DNA of 64,000 nucleotides from Ampelocalamus luodianensis. Taxonomy: Eukaryota > Streptophyta > Magnoliopsida > Poales > Poaceae. The position numbers and the translations under genes are program-made. The notes under the pieces were generated by a model. It searched no databases, was not told where the DNA came from, and saw only the letters and a list, made by a program, of their open reading frames with translations. Positions 47,301 through 56,950 of the stretch are shown one piece after another (position 1 is the first letter of the stretch; each line of letters begins with the position of its first letter). Where the stretch lies: positions 248,001-312,000 of the forward strand of contig CM070633.1 in the NCBI GenBank assembly GCA_036346255.1, given 5' to 3'.

Positions 47301-47720
47301 TCCGCTTTGACACGCAACGCCTCGCCCTTGGAGGACGACGACTCACCCCGCACCATACCTTTCATCTTCTCCTTACTGCAGAGCGCCTCATAAACCTCCG
47401 CTAGGGTTAGTTCATCACGGCTTAACAATATGGTGTCACGAAATTTGAATATGGTAGGCGATGAGCATAGTGTGAAGACCTAAATCCTCATCATCAAATT
47501 TTAACTCCATGGATAACAGATCGCCACGATCTCCTTAAAGATCGATATGTGGTTCATCACCGATCCTCCTCTCCGCAACTTGTGCGAGAACAACTTCATC
47601 TTCATGTGCATCTTCTTGGTGAGATCTTTTGACATGCGATCGATTCCAGTTTCAACCAAAGTTCTGCAGCAGTTTTCACCTGCAGCACTTCTTGCAAGAT
47701 ATCATTAGAAAGATGAAGTT
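44348..47720 (-). pseudogene. Copia gag-pol polyprotein remnant
   Basis: Reading right to left: gag with a degraded zinc knuckle (KKTNHFIEDCYKVKNKEKRN, with only the last Cys left); a protease region (46.6-46.9 kb); integrase (LTIIDDYSRKVWPYF and LRPDNGGGFCSHEFN, keeping two acidic residues); reverse transcriptase (CKWIFKRKEGLSPSEPPRFK and the YVDD box in LLLYVDDMLIVAKSKKEI); and RNase H (LVGYVDSDYAGDLDKRRSPQ). The order integrase before reverse transcriptase is diagnostic for Ty1/copia. Several frameshifts separate the pieces, so no polyprotein is made. Confidence 0.9.
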
Positions 47721-47947
47721 GAATGATGTATAAAATTTGGATCACAAATCAACAATTTGGGGAGGTCTTGGGTGTCAAAACCTCCTCGGGCTAGCTCTCA
47801 GGACCTCCAGGTAGTCCTGCTGGACCTCCTGGGTGGTCCTAGAGATGCTTACAAGAGGTCCTCCTAGGAGGTCCTAATGGCCTTTTCAAGAAATCTAAGA
47901 GATCCTCTCAGGTGACCCCCTGGTCGGGGTCGGGTTGTGACAGAGAC

Positions 47948-48640
47948 ATATATCAAGCAGGCCAGGCTCGACATATAAGCGGTTTTTTTATCTTATGATT
48001 GGTAGCTAAGAGAGGCATTGAAGCCGATGTAACAACCTACGGCAAGACAAGTAGTATTTGACCTTGGCCGTAACGTCAACCAACACGCAAGCGGGCGACG
48101 AAGAAGTAAGTGCTGCATATCAGGTTAAATCATATCTGGCCGAGTCGGTGGAAAGAAACGAATATATTGTTTTATGCGTCATGTGGGCCCAGTCCTCATC
48201 TCGTCGGACCCACCTGAAGACGCGAGAGAGAGAATTCACGCGAAGAGAAGACAACACAAGGAAGGCCCTTATTAATGGACGCATGCAGCAATGGGCCCCA
48301 CATCACACGAGGAAGCGCACAGGACGGACTCCAGCCTCCTGTGGGACTCACGTGTTAGTTTTTTTTTTTTCATTAACTCCTCCCTCTCCTTACATACCAT
48401 CCCTCTATCCCCGCCCGCCGCTACCGTCGGCCGATGCGCATGTTTTTTTTTCTTCAGAAATGACATGTCTAATTTTGTGTGGTCGAGTAGACGAGGATCG
48501 AAGCGTATGATTGGGCAAATTTGAGTGTCGCAGATTGTTGTAATCGACGGATCCAAACTTATGGTTGATCATACGTCGCGAAGATCGGACACCCTGTATC
48601 ACCTGAACCCGTCTGTGTCATGGAGGTGGCCCAACCAACC
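47948..48640. other. Noncoding stretch right of the solo LTR
   Basis: No gene recognised. Two poly-T tracts (48360-48371 and 48444-48453) lie in a C-rich setting. The open frames here overlap on both strands and look like chance. Confidence 0.35.
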
Positions 48641-49180
48641 CCGGACAGAGTCCGAGGACCAACCTTGGCAAGGTGTGACACCCCGAACGAGGTCCGAGGA
48701 CCAACCTTGGTGAGACGCGACACATCGACGAACCTACCCCGGACCCGGTCAGGGGCCCACCACACGGCGAGGTCCCGGCGACATCTGCATATGTGACGGG
48801 ACCCACCTGACGCGATGGATGGAAGTACTCCCGAAGCAAGCTAAGCCCAGAAGGCAGCAATGTAACTTCACTGATCTCCCCCTCCTCCTCTATAAATTAG
48901 ACCCTTTGTAAATGGGGAGGGGGGCACTTGTAAACCTTTCCACACAAATGCAATACAAGGGTACGGACCCTTGTGTGTGATTCTCGTTGAGATCCCCTTC
49001 ACACCCTCAGCGGTCGATGCGTCCGACCAGGGGTACCACTAGTTTACTGTCTAGTATCGACGATAGTGCATCCATGCTGACTTCAGCAAGATTGCCCCCT
49101 GGACCCTGTCAAGGTGGATCCCTAACGTACGCTCGAAGTAGCGCGGGGACCTCCTCCGACAGTAATAAAGCAGCATCACA
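48641..49180 (+). mobile_element. Probable LTR fragment
   Basis: A ~45-bp duplication (GTCCGAGGACCAACCTTGG twice, 48650-48710) is followed by CTATAAATTAGACCC (TATA-like, 48889-48903). After it come a leader GGGCACTTGTAAACC, CACAAATGCAATACAAGGG and the motif TTCTCGTTGAGATCCCC. This succession of TATA box, polyadenylation-like AT-rich leader and repeat is typical of U3-R-U5 in grass LTRs. Ends and target duplication were not found. Confidence 0.4.
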
Positions 49181-50100
49181 AGGAAGTTGCGAAGGAAGAT
49201 GACCCGGTCTTTCCGGTGCATCTTTGTTTGTTTAGATGCGGGATTCTGTACTCGTTGCCTCCGACGCATTTCATGATTTCTACCACGCATGACTGCTGAG
49301 TGAAAAAAACTCTATTCACCTTTGACGAAGAATATTCATCGAATTCCATGTCAAGCACTTGAATTAGATCATCTATCGTCTTCGGTCAGTGTTTATATTG
49401 CAAAGCTTGAATGGCGCTGAAGAAACCAAGGTCTAAAAGGTTTAAATCCGGTGAATTAGGGGGCCGAATGTCAGACCCAAGCTGCTGTGCAAAATCCCTC
49501 ATCTGCTGGATCAACATATATGGGTCCTTGCATCGTCTTGCCGGATCAAAATGGTGTTTCAGGCATCTCCTCTGGGCCACTTAGCTTGAATGGCTTTTTC
49601 AATCAGAAATGACCTCACAATTTCTCTATTGACCGTAATCGATCGATTTCGTCTCCAATACAATACGTCCCGGCATATATATATCGTCTTTGGGCTGGCA
49701 CCTGTTTGTATAAGAAAGAACAAGATGTCAACTTTTATTTTGGCATGTACGCAAGGGGTCGTCTTCTTCTGGAAGCATATGCAAGGTCTTGGATCTTTTT
49801 TTTGTCTTTTCGTCTATATGCATGGTATTGTACTAGGGATCGACAAATTTTGGTTCATGATCGTCAGATCAGATGTGGTTTAAGAGCTTGAGCAGCTTGT
49901 GCAATGAACTAGGACTGACACGAAGGCCTTCAGCTAGTGACCTTAAATTTGTTCTTTTGCTCAAAGGAATATCACCGACTGCATGCGGTAAGGTCAACTT
50001 GGACTCCCTTGCGACCACAGCTCTTTGCTCTTCTATGCAGCCGCATCGATCATTGGTAGGGGGAGTATCCTCTGCACTCTTCTCAAACACAATCAAGAAA
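49181..50100 (-). pseudogene. Mariner-like (Tc1/mariner, MLE) transposase remnant
   Basis: The minus strand reads in the order of plant MLE transposases. An N-terminal helix-turn-helix piece comes first (GDIPLSKRTNLRSLAEGLRV then SPSSLHKLLK, 49880-50000). Central remnants follow (NREIVRSFLIEKAIQAKWPR near 49600). Then comes the catalytic motif RPPNSPDLNLLDLGFFSAIQ (49390-49480), carrying the third acidic residue of the DD39D triad. The C-terminal segment is KVNRVFFTQQSCVVEIMKCV then NEYRIPHLNKQR (49230-49330). Stops and frame changes occur throughout. Terminal inverted repeats and the TA duplication could not be located. Confidence 0.85.
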
Positions 50101-50438
50101 CACTTCTTGCAAGTAGAGCATCATTATAAACTGCCTGTCTCGGCTCATTTGATGTGAACTTGCTTATATCTTGTTCTTGTGCTGTGTCCAAAATGTCAAC
50201 GTAATGACCATGGAAACAAAGCAGTTAATAGGAATATAAACGTTGGGCCATCAGCCATGTTCGTACCTGAACTCGAGGCAGCAAAGCAAAGCCGTCGTCT
50301 TGATCACCTTGTGAAAGGTCCTCATCTTCCTCAAGCAACAGATGGTGCACATATATCTTCTTCATTTGGCTCCATGTTCATATCTGACTATCTGTTAGAA
50401 GCCATGGGTATTGGTGGCAGACTGGCAGCACCTTAATT

Positions 50439-51290
50439 ATGTATTCCACTCCTCATACACCAGGTAATTTGATTGCTTTCAACAATCTTATGGTGAGCAT
50501 AGCAAATGCCCATCTTACCATGGATAAAGATGCGGTTCGTTGGAATTTGCATAGGAATGGACAATTTTCCGTCAAATCTATGTATGATGTTTTGAGTGAT
50601 ACCAATTGTCGTTTTCGATGTCAAAAGTTATGGAAAGTTAAAGTACCACTTAAGATAAATTTTTTTTTTGTGGTATCTTTGTAGAGGAGTTACTCTGACT
50701 AAGGATAATTTAATAAAGCGGAACTGAAGAGGTGATACAAATTGTTGTTTTTGTGATAAAAAAGAGACTATACAACATTTGTTTTTTGAATGCCGTTTTG
50801 CCCGTTTTGCTTGGCGCATAGTCCAAATTGCTTTTAATCTTAATAGACCTAATACTATTCGCTATATCTTTGGGCGGTTATTAGGTCTTAATTCGATTCA
50901 AAAGCAACTATTTTGTGGGAGCGGCGGCGCTTTGTGGTCTATATGGTTACGTCGTAATGATGTCGTTTCGACAAGAAAATTCTGACCATCCTCTGAGTTA
51001 TATTCAGATGCATCCATTGGATCCACTCTTGGTCAGTTTTGCAATGCCAGGAAAGACGGGAGGCTTTGGTTGCTGGAAGCAAAGCATTGGAGGTCATTAC
51101 AAGGGAGATCTTCAGTAAGAATGGGTGGAAGTTATGTAATAGGCTTCGAGATGTTTGAAACCCTTTTATGTTATTGTTTCTTTTCAGAAGGATGTTTACT
51201 GTTTTTACGGCTATTGTTTTGTCGTTGGTTTATGTTTTTACGGCGTTTGTTTTGCCGCTTCATTATGGTTTATAGGGCTATTGTTTCGCC
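50439..51290 (+). pseudogene. LINE (non-LTR retrotransposon) 3' fragment with zf-RVT domain
   Basis: The frame DKDAVRWNLHRNGQFSVKSM then KLWKVKVPLKINFF is the typical linker after the reverse transcriptase of plant L1 elements. After a frame break near 50680 comes the zf-RVT signature CCFCDKKETIQHLFFECRFA then FAWRIVQIAF, with the Cys-x2-Cys...His-x4-Cys ligands kept. LWSIWLRRNDVV follows. Downstream of 51290 the AT-rich tail may be the element's 3' end. The reverse transcriptase and endonuclease are missing, as expected for a 5'-truncated LINE. Confidence 0.82.
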
Positions 51291-51529
51291 TGGTTAAGAA
51301 TTCTTCGATTTATTTAATAAATTTTAGGTTGTATGTATCCTCGGATACAGAGGCCGGAAGAGGTTTTCTCTTCCATTATCTAAAAAATACACCAGGTAAT
51401 GGAAGTTTTGGCTCCAAAATTGAATTTCGTTTCGGTTTTGAGCTTTCCTCTCGCTTCTTCGATTGTTTAATTTGGTACCTTCGGAACATATGCAGTGGAT
51501 TGTTTAATTTGGTGCGTACTGTGATATAG

Positions 51530-52342
51530 ATAGGCTAAGCTAGCACATAATTCAAAATTCTATCATATAAACTAGAAAACCATGCTAGTAAGAGATCATA
51601 GATCGTTACCGCTAGACACGCAGTTTAGCGAAAAAAGAGTTGGAGCAGTCTAGCCCAATGTCGAGTATGCCGATATAGTAGTCGTAATCAATCTTCCAAT
51701 GTCCTTGCTCTCCGATCGTCTCCTCCAGTAGCCTCTCGCGTTCTTTACGTAGGTCGCGAATCATCATTGATCAACGCAACGCCTCTATGGTATCCACACG
51801 TTCAGAGATGGAACGTCATACGTCGGTGTGCTAGCACCAACACGCATGGCAAGACTTTCGGGAAGGTGGTGGCTAGAGTATCAGTGGATGGTGTAACTCG
51901 AACGTACAAATACCCCCATGTCTCCCTTTATAAAGAGTCCATACCGGGTCATATCTGAACTAGTTTGTTTCAGCCAGTTAAGTGTGTAACCCTGTAGGTT
52001 TATGCGTAATCAGTCGTCACTTGGATACTCATTTTTTATCACTAAGTCAGTAGTTGTTTCTAGCAGGACATAACGACTCCCGAATACACATAAAGATTAT
52101 ATCGGACGAACCTTATGCAATATAATCTGTGACCAGGTCCTTATCACTTACGACTAGTTCGTACCACCTTACGACCAGTTCTCTGACCAGTTTGTGATTA
52201 TGTATGACCCAGCTCACGACCAGTCTGTCCCTATACGACCAGTTCGTATCAGATTGGACTAAACAACCTACTTGTGTATTCTCCTTTTGCCTCAAGATAT
52301 CTGGTCGAACTCTAGGTGAGATATTTTTCATCCATGGACTGT
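51530..52342. other. Noncoding stretch with recurring ACGACCAGTT motif
   Basis: GACCAG(G/T) with flanking CTTACGA/TACGA recurs about seven times at 52130-52265, giving a loose short-period repeat. Otherwise no gene or element was identified. The sequence continues into the decayed copia reverse transcriptase. Confidence 0.4.
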
Positions 52343-53196
52343 TCAATATTTTTCTCGATTGAGTGACGGAGCATACGATACATCTGGATGTGTACAAAGT
52401 ATGACATACATGATAGATTCAATTGTTGAAGCATATAAAATTTTACTCATTTTGTCTTGCTCATAAGGTGTCGAATGACACTGACTCTTGCTAAGACTGA
52501 TACCATGTGACATGGGCAAAAAACCCTTCTTGAAATCTTGCGTGTTGAATCCCTTCAACACCTTGTCAATGTACATATATTGGTTTAGTCCAATTAGAAT
52601 TTTAGATATATCCATATATATCATTATGCCCAAATATACACTGCATCTTCTAAGTCTTTCATAGATAAACTATTTCTTAACAAAGCTTTAACATATTCAA
52701 GCATACAAATATTATTGCCAATCAATAATATGGCATCCACATATAAGATCAGAAAAACAAATGCGTTCCCACTAACCCTTTTATAACTACAAGGTACTTC
52801 TTTATTCTTGATGAAACCAAACCCTTTAACTATTTTATCAAAACGAATATTCCAACTCCGAGATGTTTGTGTCAATCCATAGATGGATTTCTGAAACTTG
52901 CATATCTTCCTATCTTTTTGTGGATCGATAAAACCTTCAGGCTGTGTCATGCGCACATCCCCACTTATATTCCCAGTTAAGAAAGTCGTTTTGACATCCA
53001 TTTATCATATCTTATAATTGAAATATACAACAATAGCTAGAATGATCCGGATAAACTTAAGCATAACAACGAGAGAGAAGGTCTTATCATAGTCAACATC
53101 TTGAATTTGTTTGAAACACTTTACCACCAATCGTGCTTTACGAATGTTAACATTTCCATTCATACCTATCTTTGTTAACACCATCAAGTAGATCAA
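52343..53196 (-). pseudogene. Second copia reverse transcriptase fragment
   Basis: On the minus strand, KARLVVKCFKQIQDVDYDKT is followed after a stop by MDVKTTFLTGNISGDVRMTQ and QPEGFIDPQKDRKICKFQKS. Then comes IYGLTQTSRSWNIRFDKIVK and the catalytic box as YVDA instead of YVDD (LILYVDAILLIGNN). Next are KDLEDAVYIW and SKILYASTIESIMYVILCTH. It is from a different copia lineage than the element at 43.6-47.8 kb and much older. No LTRs were found around it. Confidence 0.85.
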
Positions 53197-53456
53197 CCAA
53201 GTTCATACACGCGCATGCAGACCAATCGAAATTATCGAATTAAGCACAGAGTACTCGATACCGAGTACCGTTGTATGCAAATAATTAATATCCATATATA
53301 CTTAATTGGATGTATATGATCTTACGTCCGTAGTTCTGACAAGATGGAATGGAATATATGCTGCGTGCTAACTAGTAGTAGCTCACAACAGCTAGCTGGT
53401 ACTTAACCTTGATGCATCCCCGGCCGGCCGGCGCGAACTAATATAAAGGAAATGGA

Positions 53457-54089
53457 TCAAGACCGGAGCTGCTGGGGGCTTGTCTCCGCCTCCGGCCACA
53501 GCGCCGACGCCAAAGCTGACCCGGAGCCATGGCCGCCGCCGTAGAGCGCCTGCAGCAGGACGACGTCGTGATCAGCCCGAAGCTGCAGAAGCTGGACGAG
53601 GTTGGCGTAGTGGGCCTGCACGTTGAGCAGGTCGGCCTGAGCGCGCGCCAGCTGCACCTTGAGCTCGTTCACCTGCTTGTGCAGGCGGCACACCGCCCCC
53701 GCGCAGCCGTACACCGGGTCACGCACCCGCGCCTCCGCCTCGTACACCATGCTGCTCGCCGCATCGGCGCGGCACCCCTCGGGCAGCTCCTGCAGGAGCT
53801 TGATGATGTTGCTCGCGCCGAACACGCGGTGCGCCGTCGAGAACTTGCCCGGCTCCGTCGGCGGGAAGTAGGGCGCCAGCACGCACCCGTCCGCGCACCG
53901 CCGCCGCAGGATCTTGCACGCCGCGCACGGGCTCAGCGCCATTAACACTGCCGGCATCGGCACAGGCATGGCCTGAGCCTGAGCCTGAGCCTGAGGGGAG
54001 GGGGACGTCGAGGAATTTGTGATCAGCGAAGGCGGCGACTGCATGCCGGAAGCCGTGCTGCAGGTGGTGTCGCTCACCGAGTGCTCCAT
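53457..54089 (-). CDS. Class I LBD (LOB-domain) transcription factor
   Basis: A single uninterrupted 210-codon frame ends TGA. The LOB domain starts at SPCAACKILRRRCADGCVLA, with the zinc-finger-like Cys at 55, 58, 65 and 69 (C-x2-C-x6-C-x3-C). It continues with the GAS block (FGASNIIKLLQELP, residues 90-103) and DPVYGCAGAVCRLHKQVNEL. The coiled-coil heptads (VNELKVQLARAQADLLNVQ) are complete, which puts it in class I, closest in pattern to LBD1/LBD11. Such nuclear proteins bind GCGGCG-type sites as dimers and set organ boundaries, lateral roots or cambial activity. A QA dipeptide repeat (residues 33-40) precedes the domain and a short acidic tail follows it. Codons are very GC-rich compared with the AT-rich transposons on both sides. 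No disruption is visible, so the gene appears functional. Confidence 0.95.
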   Translation of the reverse strand: MEHSVSDTTCSTASGMQSPPSLITNSSTSPSPQAQAQAQAMPVPMPAVLMALSPCAACKILRRRCADGCVLAPYFPPTEPGKFSTAHRVFGASNIIKLLQELPEGCRADAASSMVYEAEARVRDPVYGCAGAVCRLHKQVNELKVQLARAQADLLNVQAHYANLVQLLQLRADHDVVLLQALYGGGHGSGSALASALWPEAETSPQQLRS

Positions 54090-54772
54090 GTATACGAATC
54101 GATTATTCCCCGATATAGCCGTGCGTGTGCGCGCATGGCCGGGAGACTAGCAAGCGGCTGATCAGTGTGTTGCTACTACTCCTATATATAGTGATCAAGA
54201 ATACATCTTAAACATGCAACTCTGACCAATAACTTTTATACATACATGTTTATAAAATAATATAAAATTATTATATTATGAAAATATTTTTAATGACTAA
54301 TATAACGGTACCATTTTCATTTTTACGAGACTAATACAGATCATTTTGTATACTTTGATAGCCAAAGTTTCGTATGTTTCTAGATGGAAAAAGTACCTGC
54401 CTCATGCATCAATCGTTGGTTTGTTCCTTTTGCATCTGCCTAGATAGGGCTACCAATTTTCTTGTTGACGAGTTCATCAGTCGCGCACCATACGGGAGAC
54501 ATCCCATAGTAGTACCGGTACATTCAGATTCCAGAGTCGCTGGGCTGGACGCAACTAACAGCGACGGATTGATACTGCTCGTTATGCCTTGAGTCTGACT
54601 GATGCGTCGTCCATAAACAGCACGACGACACTGACACTTGTGCTTCTTCTTCTTCTCATGTTCACAACATGCACGCACATCGATCCATCCTCCATCCGGC
54701 CCCTGCACGCCTACTCTTACTTAATTTTCAACCAAAATAAGTAGCAGTTAAATAGCCGGAGATATCGACTGG
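54090..54772 (-). promoter_or_regulatory. Upstream region of the LBD gene with TATA box
   Basis: TATATATAG on the minus strand (plus-strand 54183-54191) lies about 95 bp before the ATG and is a good TATA box candidate. The next 580 bp are AT-rich and noncoding, with no recognised transposon up to the tandem duplication that begins at 54773. Confidence 0.5.
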
Positions 54773-56097
54773 GACGCATGGCTCCAAAACAGTCGGTGCA
54801 ATCTGCCAACATGCACAGGAAAACGTCGGTATCGCTCCATCCAATTCCGATTTTTTTTAAAAAATAATATTAATTTAAAAAATAATTACAAAAAAAATAG
54901 TAAAAAAAGAGAGATCATTGTCGTCATTTAGAGTGACAACATTTTCCTATCGCCATTCCAATCGGCGACAGTATCTCTGTCGCCAATTGAAACAATGAGG
55001 AGAGATTCCTCGCTAATTGACCTGACGACACTACAATTTCGTTAGTTCAATTGGGGATAGGATACTGTTACCAGTTCAATTGGCGATAAGGATATTGTCG
55101 CCAATTGGAATGACAATAGGGTCCTATATTTATTTATTTTTAATTTATGTGTAGAGAATTCAGTCTAAAGATTTAGTGTGTTTCACAAAGTTTTTGGTAA
55201 TACCTTGAAGTGTGTCTGTAGTTCGGAATCCGAAATTAGAGAAGATAACGAAAACACAAGTTCGGCGGTACAATGATACAAATATCCCCCTTCGGAGCGA
55301 AATAAAAAAAATTTGGGTTTAGGGTTGTCATGCGTGCTATTGTCCCGATTGTATTGTTTATGGAACCGATTCCTTCAGAAAAAGATTACACAATATTTAA
55401 TAGTCGAAATATTTAGGAAAAGAGATTTAAGTTTGAAAGACTTCATAATTTAATTACGAACTACATGAGGCGCTGGGTTTAGTTACGTACATTAGAAACG
55501 TCAACATACACGAATCAACAAACCAAAATACACCTACGATACATGCGCTCATATTTGGAATCCAAAAAAAGGTTGGTTGGAACGAAATCGATTAGTTCCG
55601 GCGGCCCATCGGTCCCTTCCCCTAACTATAGACTGCCCGAGGCGGCGGCCAGTCTTGAAGTCAGCCATGTTTTGCAAGACATGTAGGATGATTGAATGAT
55701 GTTAGGATAGCACAACGCATGGCCAAATTAATAATCATGATGCAAACTGAACATAAATTACCTCTTCGATCCGGATTGCGCCCGGGCGACGGGGAGCGCT
55801 AGGATAGCCGTCGGTCTCACTAGCAGGAGTATTCCCCTTGTGCGCTGTGTGTTCGGCCTGGTCGTACTCAGTTTTCTGTTCGAGGGTCCTCCACCACCAC
55901 CCTGCTTTCCTGGGCCCCTTCGGTGCCTTTCAGTAGGGTCGGGTATGTAAGATTTTCAGTGTTTGAAGGTCTCAGCTCGCATCGCATAGTTCAACATATA
56001 CTTCTGCTCGATGAACGCCCTATCGTACATGTCCAGACCGTCGATCTATTGGAAGAAGTTGCATCGCATCTCCTGCTGCCATTATGCGTGGATGTAG

Positions 56098-56406
56098 TTA
56101 GGGATTTGTGGAATGGAACGTAAGATATGAAAAATTTATGTGTATGCAAGATTCGCTTACGAAGAAATTCTCGTATGTGTAGTACACCCGAGCGGCCGTC
56201 GTCGGGTGTGTGGACTGGATAATCTTAGTAGGTTCTTTGCACACACATTGCAGGTGTGGGAACTCCGGTGGTACTTGCGCATCCTTCATAGAACAATTCG
56301 GGTAGGGTTTAGCCCTCTCGGCAAGCCACTTACGCTTCTGCAGCATCTTCGCGTAGAAGTTCGCCAACGAGTCCGACATTTCCTTCCTCTCTGTTGTGTG
56401 AACCAA
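56098..56406 (-). pseudogene. zf-GRF-like transposon protein, copy 1
   Basis: The minus strand reads MSDSLANFYAKMLQKRKWLA then CSMKDAQVPPEFPHLQCVCK and STHPTTAARVYYTYENF. The CxC...R.YY pattern is the first half of a GRF-type zinc finger, as found in plant-mobile-domain transposon genes. In copy 2 the matching exon ends at a GTAAGC donor; here the preceding bases differ slightly (TTCGTAAGC). The next exon (about 56070-55770) would read NFFQ-stop-IDGLDMYD, where family members have FFQWIDG. The stop is TAG in place of TGG. The function is unknown; the copy is dead. Confidence 0.6.
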
Positions 56407-56489
56407 GCTTTGGGAAAGTGTTGGGTGTGGTAGTGTAGCGTTCTCCTCCAGCTCTCTTCTCCTCTAGTTTTATTTTTCCTCCTTTTATA

Positions 56490-56950
56490 GGGGGTCTTTT
56501 CGGTTTAAAAATGTGGCGTGGCGGAGTGTGGTCTTTTCGGTCTGAAAGGTGGCGTTGTAGGGTGTTGTCATCTCGGTATGCAAAAGTGGTAGTGTGTGGC
56601 GTGTCGTTGTGCGTTCTTTTTGGTCTGAAAAGGTGATGTGGCAAAGTGTGGTCTTTTCGGTCCGAAAAGGTAGCGTCATAGTGTGTCGTCATCTTGGTCT
56701 GCAAAAGTGGCAGCGTGTAGCGTGACAGAGTGCGGTTTTTTTGGTCTTAAAAGGTGGCACAGGGGAGTGTGATCTTTTCGGTCTGAAAAGGTAGTGTCGC
56801 AGTGTGTTATCATCTCAGTTCGCAAAAGTGACAGTCTGTGGCATGATCGGGTGCAGTCTTCAAGGTCTGAAAAGGTGGGCTGCTAGAGTGCGGTCTGAAA
56901 CGGTAGCGTCACAGTGTGCGGTCATCTCGTTCTGTAATAGTGGGGTGTAA
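56490..56950. repeat. Minisatellite, ~75-90-bp units, in duplication copy 1
   Basis: GTGGTCTTTTCGGTCTGAAA then GTCATCTCGGT(A/C)TGCAAAAGTGG recurs five to six times with indels. The minus strand is open for long stretches and reads as repeated HTLPLLHTEMTTPYNATF-like peptides, so it may once have coded for a repetitive tail. Confidence 0.85.

Larger units (their letters stand above)
43563..47754 (-). mobile_element. 5'-truncated copia retrotransposon
   Basis: The element lies on the minus strand with a perfect ATTTG target duplication (43558-43562 and 47755-47759). A complete 319-bp LTR is at 43563-43881 (3' LTR; minus-strand TGTTGATTTGTGATCC to CGTTGTAACA). It is preceded, as read, by the polypurine tract CTCAAGGTGGAG. 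At the other end only the first 31 bp of the 5' LTR remain (47724-47754), joined directly to gag codons (IQLHLSNDILQEVLQVKTAA). The rest of that LTR, the primer binding site and the start of gag are deleted. Because the duplication and outer ends are intact, the deletion is internal. Confidence 0.9.
40432..47942 (+). mobile_element. Solo LTR of ~3.3 kb (GACCTCC-rich family), interrupted by a copia element
   Basis: Starts TGTAACACCCTGG and ends GGGTTGTGACA, with a perfect GAGAC duplication at 40427-40431 and 47943-47947. Subtracting the copia element at 43563-47754 and one ATTTG leaves about 3314 bp. It shares with the 33699 element the AGATCTTGACCGTCAGGACC minisatellite (four units, 40760-40870), the ~60-bp TTTTTGCAAAGACCACC repeats (41247-41415) and the AGAAAGTCTCTGAA(C/T)ATTAAA block (41575). 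It also shares the palindromic core (42820-42890) and the GAGTACGGTTGTTGTGCTC motif (43209). No coding capacity of its own. Confidence 0.88.

Noticed and set aside
53529..53945. 138-codon plus-strand frame opposite the LBD gene
   Set aside because: Antisense shadow of the GC-rich LOB-domain exon.
55200..55420. Plus-strand frame fragments (also at 57407-57610) reading RNPKLENITKTQVRRYNDTN
   Set aside because: Present in both duplication copies but short and disrupted in copy 1, with no family recognised; treated as part of the transposon unit and not as a gene.
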